The notes: generated from the letters alone by a model not told the origin. 50,092 bases of DNA from an uncultured Chthonomonas sp. (GCA_903859705.1 CAIONQ010000067.1:1-50092), one strand, 5' to 3'; shown: positions 1-8,183, counted from the stretch's first letter. Made by a program: numbers and translations.

Positions 1-2
1 AC

Positions 3-419
3 TTAGGGTTAAATGCAAGTCCAGATCACAATGATGAGGCATTATATCCGTATTTCCCTCCTCGTAAACCGTACCAGCGAGGCTCAGTTCCGTCTGTGAC
101 CATCCCTAGTGTTCCGTCCGTAAAAATTCCAGGTGTTCCGTTGCGTCGTAATACAATTTGCGTGAAAATAAGTGCATCTCCGGATTTTGAAAAAAGAGTC
201 TGCTCTTGCATTAAGCGATTCGGACCAGATACTACGTTGTTTTATTTTCCCGGATTTGTGGATTGTAGAGACTGGGTTGACCTTATTGTCGACTGCGCAT
301 CATATCCTATTTATGACCGTGGCACCACAAAACACGGCTACCCTAACAATACATATGATAAGTGTCACCAAGATCAAGATCCCCGCATACCACCCTGTGA
401 TTGGCCGGAGCGCTGGTAA
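3..419 (+). CDS. C-terminal tail of an Rhs/YD-repeat protein (5' end outside window)
   Basis: The frame is open from the window edge to a TAA, so the start lies to the left. The first residues read LGLNASPDHND, which fits the conserved end of the Rhs core (the DPxGL motif that closes the YD-repeat shell). Behind that motif such proteins carry a variable C-terminal domain, often a toxin. Here the variable part is about 130 residues with a Val/Pro/Ser repeat (VPSVTIPSVPSVKIPGVP) and seven cysteines, including VCSC, two DC pairs and a KCHQDQD stretch near the end. I do not recognise the domain; the His/Asp/Cys-rich end could be a catalytic or metal site but that is not shown. A GTG at 96 could give a shorter product, but the upstream open frame with the Rhs motif argues for a long protein. 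Confidence 0.55.
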   Translation, partial: LGLNASPDHNDEALYPYFPPRKPYQRGSVPSVTIPSVPSVKIPGVPLRRNTICVKISASPDFEKRVCSCIKRFGPDTTLFYFPGFVDCRDWVDLIVDCASYPIYDRGTTKHGYPNNTYDKCHQDQDPRIPPCDWPERW

Positions 420-468
420 TTCAGCACGATAATGGGCTCAAATCAAGCGTATGGAATACAATTAACCT

Positions 469-1413
469 ATGAATAAGCGCTTTCAATGGCAGCCCTCTGT
501 CGCCAGAGGAATGATTGTAGGGTTAGTAGTCGTCATCTGTGTGTGGCGGTACGTAACGTATCGTCATCAGCTTCACAATCTACCTCAAGCATTGGCTGGC
601 AGCATCATTTGTGTTGGAAAAGACGGCTGGTATCGGATTGACTTGCCGGGCCAGAATGAAGTCCGCATAGGCGACCCTTCTTTCGTGCTTAAAACAGATG
701 ATGGCTCGCTTGGCCCAAGGCGTATCGTAGAGCTTATAAATGAAAAAGTAAGTGTAACAACGGATGCCGATCATGCCTGGCAGGGCGCTCTGCCTGCTAA
801 GATTAGTGAACAGCAGGACGAAAATACCTATCCTATTGGCCCCAATAGCGTAATTATTGAACTACAGGATCGGTGGATACTGCGCAGGACAGGACAGCCA
901 GACGCTGAAATTAATAAACGTGGAAAAGAGTATGTTTGCCCATGGGCATGCACTGGTAATGGCAAATTATTGTTTGTAACGAATGATGGCGGGCCAACCA
1001 AAAAAGCTCTCTATTCCCTGGACTTAACCAGCGGGCATTACGATAAGTTGGGCTATACTCCGGACAATATATTGATGATGAAGTGTGACGTTGGCACCGG
1101 TAGAACATACACATTGGATGGGAATGGAGTGCTATGTGAGATATCCATTACAAGTCAGAATCGACTGCTATGTAGCACCTACAGTCTGCCCATGCCAAAC
1201 GGCGGATGGCCACCACTTGATGTGCTTGCAATTCTGGGAAAAGAATGGGTGATCTACGCAACTCTGGCAGATGACAGGGAAGTAGCTATAGTTTCAGGTT
1301 CAGGAATTCACGAACGCTATATCGCCTATAACTTGTATTCACACAGAAGCATAACGCTGTATGACCAATCGGTATTTCACAAACGTAAAGCTCAAATTTG
1401 GATTACGAAGTAA
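469..1413 (+). CDS. Membrane-anchored protein of unknown function, possible beta-propeller
   Basis: A 314-residue protein starting 49 bases after the Rhs tail. One hydrophobic segment (about residues 14-27, GMIVGLVVVICVW) follows a basic N-terminus, so it is probably anchored with the bulk outside the cytoplasm. The rest is rich in short beta-type segments ending in aromatic or polar turns (GNGKLLFVTNDGG, TYTLDGNGVLCEI, WVIYATLADDREVAIV), which resembles blades of a WD/NHL-like propeller, but no family signature is clear. The ribosome site before the ATG is weak. Position directly after an Rhs C-terminal domain is where an immunity gene would sit; this is inference from place only. Base composition is AT-richer than most of the window, as in the Rhs tail. 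Confidence 0.6.
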   Translation: MNKRFQWQPSVARGMIVGLVVVICVWRYVTYRHQLHNLPQALAGSIICVGKDGWYRIDLPGQNEVRIGDPSFVLKTDDGSLGPRRIVELINEKVSVTTDADHAWQGALPAKISEQQDENTYPIGPNSVIIELQDRWILRRTGQPDAEINKRGKEYVCPWACTGNGKLLFVTNDGGPTKKALYSLDLTSGHYDKLGYTPDNILMMKCDVGTGRTYTLDGNGVLCEISITSQNRLLCSTYSLPMPNGGWPPLDVLAILGKEWVIYATLADDREVAIVSGSGIHERYIAYNLYSHRSITLYDQSVFHKRKAQIWITK

Positions 1414-2549
1414 CCAAGTTCTCATGTGGTTCTGGTTGTTGGAAGGTTGTGCGCTGTGCTCGGCAAGGTAACCTATGCCGCCCCTTCAGGGCTCGGATTT
1501 TTCTGTAACGGCTGGTTCCATCTTCACAGAAGAGGTAGTTTATGAAAAGTAATTTCTACCGCGCTACGCAGAAAAGAACTGGCGGAGCCAGGAGTCGGGG
1601 GGCAGGAGTCAGGGACAATGTGCGCCTGCCGGTAGTGTACGGCGACTTCACCGATAGCTCGGGCGGGGACAAGCCGCCGCCCCTACGCCGGTGTTGGAGG
1701 TGTGTATTGAATGTTGATAAATGGTATTTACTTGTAACTATTGGGCATCTCCGTGCTTCTCGCCTCAGGAGGAACATTGATTGCACACAGTAACATAGAA
1801 GATAGGCAAGTCCCTGTTTTCACCTGGCACAGCAAAAAGGCTCGCCAGCCTCAGTCGGCGCAGGCATACTTCGTGCTTGTTTAGCCGGGACTTTAGTCGC
1901 CGGGCTCGCCTATACGATCGCCCTTCCGGTGCCCACGCATTTTGCCCTGAAGGAGCTATCTAAAGTAGCCTGGATCGCAAGAGGCCACCAATAAGAAAGA
2001 TATGGCAAATGTTTGAAGCCCTGTAGGAGCTGGTAAAGTCAATGAAAGCCACGCGTTCTGGGTGTAACAGATCATAACACGATGGAAGCGGCCGACCAGG
2101 CACTTTAAGCGGGCATACATTCCCCGCACCGAAGCCACTCCTCCTCTTGATCCTTAACTCCCGCGCGGAACGTGCACCGTGTGTACAGCCCCGCCTCCCC
2201 AACTGTTGAGAAGTATAAGCAAGTGATGAGATTCTTAGCAGGGTGCGTTGAGATTGTAAGGCAGCAGTTGAGAATGTTATCCAGCAAGGGAACAGGGAAA
2301 TGAAAATCGGGACAAGGGAGCATATGAAGCAAATACCACCTTCGGACAGAACGGCAGAGCGCATTCGGCACGGGTACAGAGGTTAGGCCGCAGGGTACGG
2401 TGCAATGCAGGGCCTTTGGTGCGACGTTCGGTTTGGAGTGGCTGGAGATTGGGGAATAAACTTAATATTTGATGTGGGTTTTTCACCGGCAGGCTGTGAG
2501 CCCGGCACGTACCCCCCGCTCTTGCGCGCGTACCGCGCTCCTCAGCGAG
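1414..2549. other. Gene-poor stretch, 1.1 kb
   Basis: No coding frame here has a convincing start, ribosome site and protein-like composition. The text is a patchwork of short low-information modules: a small hairpin around 1480-1495 (GCCCCTTCAGGGC), the phrase AGGAGTCGGGGGGCAGGAGTCAGGG near 1590, and a GGACTTTAGTCGCCGGG phrase near 1888. Such pieces resemble the dispersed intergenic modules seen again near 17-18 kb and 29.8 kb. I see no tRNA or clear terminator. Confidence 0.4.
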
Positions 2550-3731
2550 CTAACCAGCTGGCAGCGTAAACATGAACACGGAGCCGTGATTGTAGACGCT
2601 TTCTACCGTAACCTGGCCGCCATGGGCTTCGACGATATGCTTTACAATGGATAGGCCAAGGCCGGTGCCGCCAGAGGCGCGGGATCTGGCCTTATCTACA
2701 CGGTAGAAACGCTCGAATATGCGGGATACATCCTGGCTCATTAAACCGATGCCGGTATCCTTTACGCTCACGCTTAATTGGGTGCCCTGTGGCTCTGCTG
2801 TAACAGTGATGGAACCGCCAGATGGCGTGTACTTAATTGCATTATCAATCAGGTTTATGAGTACCTGCTCTATCTGATCCGGGTTTCCACAGGCACTCAG
2901 GCCAGGCTGTACATGGGCTACAAACTGCAGGCCTTCTTGCGCGGCCTGCTTGCTTAGCCTGGAAGAAACATCTTCTACCAGGGAAGATAGGCTGAATTTC
3001 TGCCGTTCTGCAGCATTGGATTCGGCATGAGAGAGGATAAGTAGATCTTCCGAGATGCGCGTGAGGCGTTGGGCTTCGGTAGAGATAATGCCAAGAAACC
3101 TATCGGCCACTTCGCCATCTCGCAACGCGCCATCCTGAAGGGTTTCTGCCATAGCACGGATAGAGGTTAGCGGTGTTCGCAGCTCATGAGATACGTTGGC
3201 AACAAAATCTCTGCGGATTGTTTCGAGCCTGCGCAGTTCCGTAACATCCTGCGAGATTACCAGGCACCTGCCGCGCTCTTTATTTGCTGGCACTACGGTA
3301 ATACTAAGGCAGGGTGTGCCAGATGCGCCCAACCGAATTTCGCAATGTTCGGGCTGGCCCGCTGTGCGGGCATCTTTTACTTTTATAATCAGCTCGGCAG
3401 AAAGCGTTACCTGAAGCAGCGATCTGCCTTCCAGCCTCGCTGCCACCGGGGTGCCAAGCTGCCGCACTGCCTCTTCACTCGCCTGGATTATTGTATCCTG
3501 CGCATCCAACACAATTACACCGGCCCCACAGCCCGATATAAGAGATTGGTACTCATCGGTAAGCTCTTTCAGCGCATCGGCAGCCTCAAGCAGCTCTTTT
3601 TGATGCCCCTCTACCATCCTGCTCTGCGCTTCCAGAGCGGATTTTAGCCGGGAGTGAGCGTTAGCCCCCCAGAAACAGGCTCCTGCCAGTGCGCAAACGA
3701 ATACAGATATAACAATAACTATCGAACTCAT
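2550..3731 (-). CDS. phoR: Sensor histidine kinase, PhoR/ResE type
   Basis: A 393-residue membrane kinase. One N-terminal membrane segment (about residues 2-22) is followed by a helical linker, a PAS-like domain (about 60-165), a HisKA dimerisation domain with the phospho-accepting His in SHELRTPLTS (about residue 182), and an HATPase domain with N box (NLIDNAIKYTP, about 293), G1 (DTGIG) and G2 (GGTGLGL, about 354). The layout matches PhoR. A longer frame begins with TTG at 3800 inside the regulator gene, but ATG 3731 has AGGA upstream and places the membrane segment at the N-terminus, so I choose it; this leaves 43 bases to the regulator stop. It should phosphorylate the neighbouring regulator. 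The phosphate assignment rests on the Pho-box-like array upstream of the pair. Confidence 0.9.
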   Translation of the reverse strand: MSSIVIVISVFVCALAGACFWGANAHSRLKSALEAQSRMVEGHQKELLEAADALKELTDEYQSLISGCGAGVIVLDAQDTIIQASEEAVRQLGTPVAARLEGRSLLQVTLSAELIIKVKDARTAGQPEHCEIRLGASGTPCLSITVVPANKERGRCLVISQDVTELRRLETIRRDFVANVSHELRTPLTSIRAMAETLQDGALRDGEVADRFLGIISTEAQRLTRISEDLLILSHAESNAAERQKFSLSSLVEDVSSRLSKQAAQEGLQFVAHVQPGLSACGNPDQIEQVLINLIDNAIKYTPSGGSITVTAEPQGTQLSVSVKDTGIGLMSQDVSRIFERFYRVDKARSRASGGTGLGLSIVKHIVEAHGGQVTVESVYNHGSVFMFTLPAG

Positions 3732-3774
3732 GTATGTACGAATCCTGGCAGCCGGCAGCAGCGGCACCCATTGC

Positions 3775-4458
3775 TTAACCGCCGCTGAATTTGTAGCCAA
3801 CCCCGCGCACTGTTAGCAGCCGAACCGGGTGAGAGGGCACTGTTTCAATCTTCTCTCGCAGCCACCGGATGTGCACGTCTACGGTTCTATCCTCTACATA
3901 GGCATCCGCACCCCAAACCCTATCTAACAGGGACTGGCGAGAGAACACCTGCCCCGCGTGGGAAGCCAGAAACCGCAAGAGATCGAACTCTTTGGGAGAC
4001 AGGTCTACTTTACGATCTGCAACCGTTACCTCGTACCGCAATGGATCTATCACCAGATCTCCAACACGAACGGTAGAGCTTGCCGAGGGCATCTCGATTG
4101 CCTGAGTTCGACGCAAAATGGCCTTTACGCGCGCCATTAACTCCCGAATGCTGAATGGTTTTGTTATGTAATCATCTGCGCCAAGCTCAAGACCAACAAC
4201 GCGGTCGGTTTCTTCGGCGCGAGCTGTTAGCATAATAATTGGCACATCACTGGTGCGGCGTAGGCTACGGCATACGTCGAACCCGCTTGCTGCGGGCAGC
4301 ATAACATCCAGAATTATAAGATCCGGTTTTTCTGAGCGCGCAAGATCAATACAGGTTTCAGCGTCCATCGCCGAGACGGTTTGAAAGCCCTCTTTACGCA
4401 AGTTATACGTTATCACTTCAACTATTGGCGCTTCATCATCAACAACCAGCACCTTCAT
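3775..4458 (-). CDS. phoP: Response regulator, PhoB/OmpR family
   Basis: A 227-residue two-domain regulator. The receiver domain has the acidic pair D7/D8, phospho-acceptor D51 (LIILDVMLP), T78 and K100 (TKP). The C-terminal winged-helix domain ends with the family motif VDVHIRWLREKIE and RGVGYKF. A GAGGAG ribosome site precedes the ATG. It is the first gene of an operon with the kinase. About 115-155 bases upstream lie four TTAACA-like hexamers at exact 11-bp spacing, the form of PhoP/PhoB sites, so the pair probably regulates itself. The gene name is inferred from this array and the kinase layout; no pst or phosphatase gene is in the window. Confidence 0.92.
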   Translation of the reverse strand: MKVLVVDDEAPIVEVITYNLRKEGFQTVSAMDAETCIDLARSEKPDLIILDVMLPAASGFDVCRSLRRTSDVPIIMLTARAEETDRVVGLELGADDYITKPFSIRELMARVKAILRRTQAIEMPSASSTVRVGDLVIDPLRYEVTVADRKVDLSPKEFDLLRFLASHAGQVFSRQSLLDRVWGADAYVEDRTVDVHIRWLREKIETVPSHPVRLLTVRGVGYKFSGG

Positions 4459-4573
4459 CTCGCCAGCTCCTCACAACCAGACTGCAGCACCGCTGTATAT
4501 GGCTAAATTTGCTGCCACATCAGCAAGCACTGGCACTGCACCGGCAGCACCATTTCACAGTGTAATCTGCACC

Positions 4574-4612
4574 CATTAACACTATGTTATGACAATGTTA
4601 AATTGCCGTTAA
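4574..4612 (-). promoter_or_regulatory. Pho-box-like array of four hexamers at 11-bp spacing
   Basis: Read on the minus strand, hexamers TTAACG (4612-4607), TTAACA (4601-4596), ATAACA (4590-4585) and TTAATG (4579-4574) are each separated by five bases. Four TT(A/T)ACA-type repeats with about 5-bp spacers is the classic PhoP site of Bacillus, and 11-bp direct repeats are also the geometry of the E. coli Pho box. It lies between the metF stop and the regulator gene, oriented towards the regulator. Confidence 0.6.
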
Positions 4613-4642
4613 GGCGCAGGTTGGTGCTGCCAGATCAGAAAA

Positions 4643-5563
4643 TCAGGAGTTTGCCAGCATCACAGAGTCGCCGCCGCCCAGATAGGCGTAAATCTCGCGG
4701 GTGGCCGTTGAGCGGTTAAGCGTGTAGAAGTGTATTCCACGCACCTGATTATCCAGCAGATCCCGGCTTTGCTCGGTAGCCCACTGAATGCCCACTTTGC
4801 GAATATACTTTTCATCTCCATTGGCACGGCGGATGGCGCGCATCAGCCGCGCAGGGCAGCGTGAGCCAAGAGCAAGCTCTGCCATGCGGGTTAGGCCGTG
4901 AGCGGAGGTAACCGGCATGATGCCTGCAATAATGGGCACGGTAATCCCTGCCAGCTCACATCGCTCTCTAAAATCGTAAAAATCCCTATTATCAAAAAAG
5001 AGCTGGGTTACTATGTAGTCTGCGCCGGCATCTACTTTTGCCTTCAGATAGTCCATCTCCAGTAGCCTGTTTGGTGTTGCGGGGTGGCCTTCTGGAAATC
5101 CGGCAACCCCGATACCAAATCCCCTTGGGTCTGGATGTGCGCCGCTTTCGTTAAACTCTTTTATGTACGCAACAAGCTGGGCGGCGTAACGGAAGGCATC
5201 CTGGCTGCGATCATAGCCAGCCATGTGTTTTGGTGGGTCGCCGGCAAGTGCAAGCATATTTGAGATTCCCTCTGCCGCATAGCGCTCCAGAATAGTGCGG
5301 ATTTCGGGCTCTTGATGACACACAATTGGCAGGTGTGGAATAGGATCACAATTGGTTTCTCGCTTCAAACGGAATACCAGATCCTGCGTTAAGCGGCGCG
5401 TGCCGCCGCCTGCCCCATAGGTTACCGATACAAAGGATGGCTTGAGCTGCTCAAGCTCTGAAATGTTCTTAAATAGCTTCTCAGAAGCTTCGGCATCTGC
5501 CGGCGGAGAAAACTCAAAACTAAATGTTGTTCTGTGGTTTGCGAATATATCCTGGATATGCAT
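4643..5563 (-). CDS. metF: Methylenetetrahydrofolate reductase
   Basis: A 306-residue TIM-barrel flavoenzyme that reduces 5,10-methylene-THF to 5-methyl-THF, the methyl donor for methionine. Family motifs are visible: FSFEFSPP near the N-terminus with the catalytic Glu, SVTYGAGGG, LALAGDPP (FAD/folate region), GVAGFPEGHP, and DAGADYIVTQLFFD with the conserved Gln. Length is normal for the bacterial MetF. The ATG has a GAGGTAA site eight bases upstream. A likely promoter and a 28-bp palindromic operator lie 90-130 bases upstream. No other methionine gene is adjacent, though a Cys/Met PLP lyase lies at 19.7-21.0 kb. Confidence 0.95.
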   Translation of the reverse strand: MHIQDIFANHRTTFSFEFSPPADAEASEKLFKNISELEQLKPSFVSVTYGAGGGTRRLTQDLVFRLKRETNCDPIPHLPIVCHQEPEIRTILERYAAEGISNMLALAGDPPKHMAGYDRSQDAFRYAAQLVAYIKEFNESGAHPDPRGFGIGVAGFPEGHPATPNRLLEMDYLKAKVDAGADYIVTQLFFDNRDFYDFRERCELAGITVPIIAGIMPVTSAHGLTRMAELALGSRCPARLMRAIRRANGDEKYIRKVGIQWATEQSRDLLDNQVRGIHFYTLNRSTATREIYAYLGGGDSVMLANS

Positions 5564-5652
5564 TCTTTACCTCGGCTGCCCCGCCGTACCCTAACTGGTG
5601 CAGTGATACTCTGCATGGCACATGCATACGAAACATGCAGTAACTGAGATGT

Positions 5653-5661
5653 ATTCTACCA
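5653..5661 (-). promoter_or_regulatory. Extended -10 promoter of metF
   Basis: On the minus strand the sequence TGGTAGAAT gives a 5/6 match to TATAAT with the TGN extension. The expected start of transcription is near 5646, leaving a leader of about 80 bases before the metF ATG. No good -35 is present, as is common with an extended -10. Confidence 0.45.
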
Positions 5662-5662
5662 C

Positions 5663-5690
5663 ATATCAATAAATCATGATTAATTGATAT
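5663..5690. promoter_or_regulatory. 28-bp near-perfect palindrome, probable metF operator
   Basis: The half-sites ATATCAAT and ATTGATAT enclose a palindromic centre AATCATGATT; 26 of 28 positions are symmetric. It covers about -16 to -44 relative to the predicted metF start of transcription, a position suited to repression. The half-site resembles AT-rich operators of ArsR-family repressors, some of which sense S-adenosylhomocysteine and control methionine-cycle genes. The identity of the regulator is not shown by the window. Confidence 0.5.
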
Positions 5691-5906
5691 ATTCCGTTCT
5701 AAAGCAGAGCAGCAGGTTGTTGGCGTGGTTTGACAATTGCCATCAACACTCGGCACCCTGTTGGAAAGTTCACATTCTACCTTTTGAACTCTCATCAAGG
5801 GTTGCAGTCTATACCGCTGTGCATGAGAAATGCCCTTGCAAATTGCAAGCGCTTTCGTTCTCGGTGTACATGGATGTGCTGTTTTATTACCATAGGAGGG
5901 TTATCG

Positions 5907-6197
5907 ATGAAGATCAAAGCTATCGGCATTGCCGCTGCGGCATCTATTCTGCTTGGCACCACCGCATTTTCTGCAAGAGCGCAGACTCCCACTACCGTGC
6001 CTGCTCCTACGCCCGGGCCGCATGGTAAGGCCGAGCGCCACCCCGAAATTCGCAAAGCGATTCACGCTCTAGTGAATGCGCAAAATGCCCTTCAGCATGC
6101 CAGCCACGACTTTGGCGGGCATCGAGAGAAGGCGCTGGAGCACACACAACAGGCACTATTGGAGTGCCAGGCCGCCCTGGCCGCAGACCGGAAGTAA
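5907..6197 (+). CDS. Small exported helical protein with HPEI...DFGGHR motif
   Basis: A 96-residue protein with a typical signal peptide (MKIKAIGIAAAASILLGT, cleavage near SARAQ-T), a short Pro/Thr linker, then a helical domain. The motif HPEIRKAIHALVNAQNALQ followed by HASHDFGGHREKALEHTQQA recurs, sometimes in tandem, in small exported proteins of several phyla; I know of no assigned function. The ATG at 5907 has a near-perfect AGGAGG eight bases upstream, so I prefer it to longer in-frame starts. A hairpin terminator follows the stop. It stands alone, divergent from metF. Confidence 0.8.
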   Translation: MKIKAIGIAAAASILLGTTAFSARAQTPTTVPAPTPGPHGKAERHPEIRKAIHALVNAQNALQHASHDFGGHREKALEHTQQALLECQAALAADRK

Positions 6198-6221
6198 CCG
6201 CGTCCAACCTCTGTTGCCGAT

Positions 6222-6264
6222 CTGGCTGAAGCTGCACCTACAATCTGTAGCCTCAGCCAGTTTT
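6222..6264 (+). terminator. Intrinsic terminator after the small exported protein
   Basis: An eight-base stem CTGGCTGA (6222-6229) with TCAGCCAG (6253-6260) closes a partly paired loop and is followed by TTTTCTC. Confidence 0.55.
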
Positions 6265-6381
6265 CTCTAACCGTTAAATTCAGCTCTCGGGAAGACCTCA
6301 CAGTTCCGGTTGCTATTCCTCAGTACATACTTCACCTCAATACTGCCCACATACCAGCACCTGCAATCGGTTGGCACTTCG

Positions 6382-6411
6382 TTGACATAGCGGCAAAGCC
6401 CATGCCATACT
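6382..6411 (+). promoter_or_regulatory. Candidate sigma70-type promoter for the MFS gene
   Basis: A perfect -35 TTGACA (6382-6387), an 18-bp spacer and a 4/6 match -10 CATACT (6406-6411). Transcription would start near 6418, giving a leader of about 95 bases that includes a short palindrome around CCCTGTACAGGG. Confidence 0.4.
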
Positions 6412-6514
6412 CTTGCCTATCGGGAGCCTCTGAATAGCCCGCCAAATCCGCTTTGTACAGCCCTGTACAGGGCCAGGATACCAGAGGGCTCGTTGGGGAA
6501 AAGCACCAGCCTTA

Positions 6515-7909
6515 ATGAAACGTTCACCACTAATTATTCTGTTTGTTACGATCTTTATCGATCTTCTCGGCTTCGGACTGATAATCCCGCTTATTCCAAT
6601 CTACATACAGCACTACGGTGGTAAACCGTGGACAGGCGGCGCATTGCTGGCCTGTTTCTCGCTGATGCAGTTCATATTTTCGCCTATATGGGGACGAACA
6701 TCGGACCGAGTTGGCCGCCGCCCAATGATTTTGCTGAGCCTAATTGGCTCCGCAGTTAGTTTCATGGCTTTTGGCTCGGCACCTAACCTGGCAATTCTGT
6801 TTATTGCCCGCATCTCCGCAGGTATTCTCTCAGCGGCCAGCCTGCCTGCAGCCCAGGCCTATATTGCGGATGTTACCACTCCGGAGAAGCGCGCCGGAGG
6901 CATGGCTATGATGGGTGCAGCCTTTGGCCTGGGTTTTGCGCTGGGCCCGGCAATTAGCGGCCCACTCAGCCAGCACCCTATTCTCGGTATAACGCCGCTG
7001 GCTATGCCTGCCTACTTTGCAGCGCTGATGTGCCTGTGTAACTTTATATTTGCCTGGTTCAGACTGCCCGAAACCCATGTGGATCGCTCTGAGCATAAGG
7101 CAACACGCGGCATTTCCGATATCTTTAAAGATATGACAGGTGCACTGCACAACCCCGCAGTAAAATCTCAGCTCACCGTATACGCGTTTACAACCTTTGC
7201 ATTCACCGCTGTGGAGTCTTCCTTCTCCTGGTTAACACTCCTCAGGTTCAAGAACGTTATTCGGCAGAACGCGGAACAGATGTGGGCCGGATACGGGCAC
7301 CTACCTGTGTACCGCGTTCCACTCGAAATTCAACGCATGGTGCCATTGGGAGCCAACTGGAGCAGTTACTCTCACCTTGCTCTCTCTAAAGTTAATCCAG
7401 ATCTGTTGCAGTTGCTGCTGGATAAGGCCGCATCCGGTATAAACACGCGCATCTTCATGATTGTTGGCATCACCATTCTGATTGTTCAGATGGCGGTTAT
7501 GCGGGGCGTAGCTGCGAAGGTGGGAGAGCGAAACCTGATTGTTGCTGGCACCACAATCTTAACATTTACGCTGCTTGGCATAGCTTTCGCGCACAGCCTA
7601 TTTGTTATCGAAATTCTCAGCGCTTTCATTGCAATCGGCAACGGTATACTTAACCCATCGCTCAGCTCGCTCATAAGCCAGGCCGCTTCCAAAACCAATC
7701 GCGGTACTATAAGCGGTGCACAGCAGGGCATAGGCAGCCTTGCTCGCATAATTGCTCCGCCCATTAACAACACGCTGGTTGGTGTTAACTCTGCCATTCC
7801 TTTTGTGATATCAGCCTTCTTGATGGGAACCGCTATTAGCCTATCTTTAAGGTTAAAGCAGCCTCTTAAACTGGATTCCACATCGGAATCTGTTACCTCC
7901 GCCCACTAA
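6515..7909 (+). CDS. Major facilitator superfamily transporter, DHA1/TetA-like
   Basis: A 464-residue integral membrane protein. The first helix LIILFVTIFIDLLGFGLIIP, motif A between TM2 and TM3 (GRTSDRVGRRP) and the TM4-5 region with LPAAQAYIADVTTPEKRAGGMA and GFALGPAISGP are those of drug:H+ antiporters of the TetA branch. The C-terminal half repeats the six-helix unit. An insertion of roughly 70 residues lies between TM7 (ending LLRFKN) and TM8 (starting INTRIFMIVGITILIVQ); it contains no obvious membrane segment and is longer than in TetA. Substrate cannot be told from sequence; drug or sugar efflux are both possible. It is a single-gene unit. Confidence 0.9.
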   Translation: MKRSPLIILFVTIFIDLLGFGLIIPLIPIYIQHYGGKPWTGGALLACFSLMQFIFSPIWGRTSDRVGRRPMILLSLIGSAVSFMAFGSAPNLAILFIARISAGILSAASLPAAQAYIADVTTPEKRAGGMAMMGAAFGLGFALGPAISGPLSQHPILGITPLAMPAYFAALMCLCNFIFAWFRLPETHVDRSEHKATRGISDIFKDMTGALHNPAVKSQLTVYAFTTFAFTAVESSFSWLTLLRFKNVIRQNAEQMWAGYGHLPVYRVPLEIQRMVPLGANWSSYSHLALSKVNPDLLQLLLDKAASGINTRIFMIVGITILIVQMAVMRGVAAKVGERNLIVAGTTILTFTLLGIAFAHSLFVIEILSAFIAIGNGILNPSLSSLISQAASKTNRGTISGAQQGIGSLARIIAPPINNTLVGVNSAIPFVISAFLMGTAISLSLRLKQPLKLDSTSESVTSAH

Positions 7910-7957
7910 TTCCCTTCCATATTGATGTTTGAATTAACGCTAAATGGTTAAGGTGAA

Positions 7958-7985
7958 TTAATTTCTCTTAAAGTTTGCTTAATAT
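7958..7985 (+). promoter_or_regulatory. Candidate promoter for the KGG stress gene and its leader
   Basis: TTAATT (7958-7963), a 16-bp spacer and TAATAT (7980-7985). The expected start near 7992 lies just before the structured element, which would place the whole element in the 5' leader. The hexamers are imperfect, so this is tentative. Confidence 0.3.
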
Positions 7986-8003
7986 CGCTGTATCCAGGAA
8001 ACA

Positions 8004-8140
8004 AACGAGGTAATCCTTGCGTCCGTAACTTTGTGGGCATATTTATGAGCAGTTACCACCTGCTCGATTCGGGATCCGTTACCCACAGACGGATCGGCCT
8101 ACAACAGCGCTTTGCGCGCTGAGTGTGCGGAAACCTCGTT
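8004..8140 (+). ncRNA. Candidate structured RNA (leader of the KGG-repeat gene)
   Basis: Nested complementary segments define a compact multi-branched fold. P1 AACGAGGT (8004-8011) pairs perfectly with ACCTCGTT (8133-8140). Next TCC (8014-8016) pairs GGA (8129-8131). P2 TCCGT (8022-8026) pairs ACGGA (8089-8093). P3 TGTGGG (8032-8037) pairs CCCACA (8082-8087). Inside P3 a hairpin GAGCAG (8047-8052)/CTGCTC (8060-8065) has a seven-base loop. A separate hairpin CAGCGC (8105-8110)/GCGCTG (8116-8121) completes the junction. The fold matches no riboswitch, 6S, SRP or RNase P signature I know. It ends 70 bases before the KGG ATG. It could instead be an independent small RNA or the 3' end of the MFS message. 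Confidence 0.5.
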
Positions 8141-8153
8141 CGCAAAGCATGGG

Positions 8154-8183
8154 TGTATTCAAGGCTTTGTCGCTTTGAATACA
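8154..8183 (+). promoter_or_regulatory. Leader hairpin just before the KGG gene
   Basis: TGTATTCAA (8154-8162) pairs perfectly with TTGAATACA (8175-8183) around a 12-base loop. It is not followed by a U run, so it is not a standard terminator. It sits 26 bases before the ATG and just upstream of the AGGAG ribosome site; it may expose or shield that site, or pair alternatively with the element at 8004-8140. Confidence 0.45.

Noticed and set aside
1542-1793. Plus-strand 83-codon frame with GAGG-like site
   Set aside because: Arg/Gly-rich content mirrors low-complexity intergenic DNA; no similarity to a protein that I recognise.
8058-8078. T-arm-like CTCGATTCGGGATC resembling part of a tRNA
   Set aside because: No acceptor stem, anticodon arm or CCA-type end can be built around it; it is part of the structured leader.
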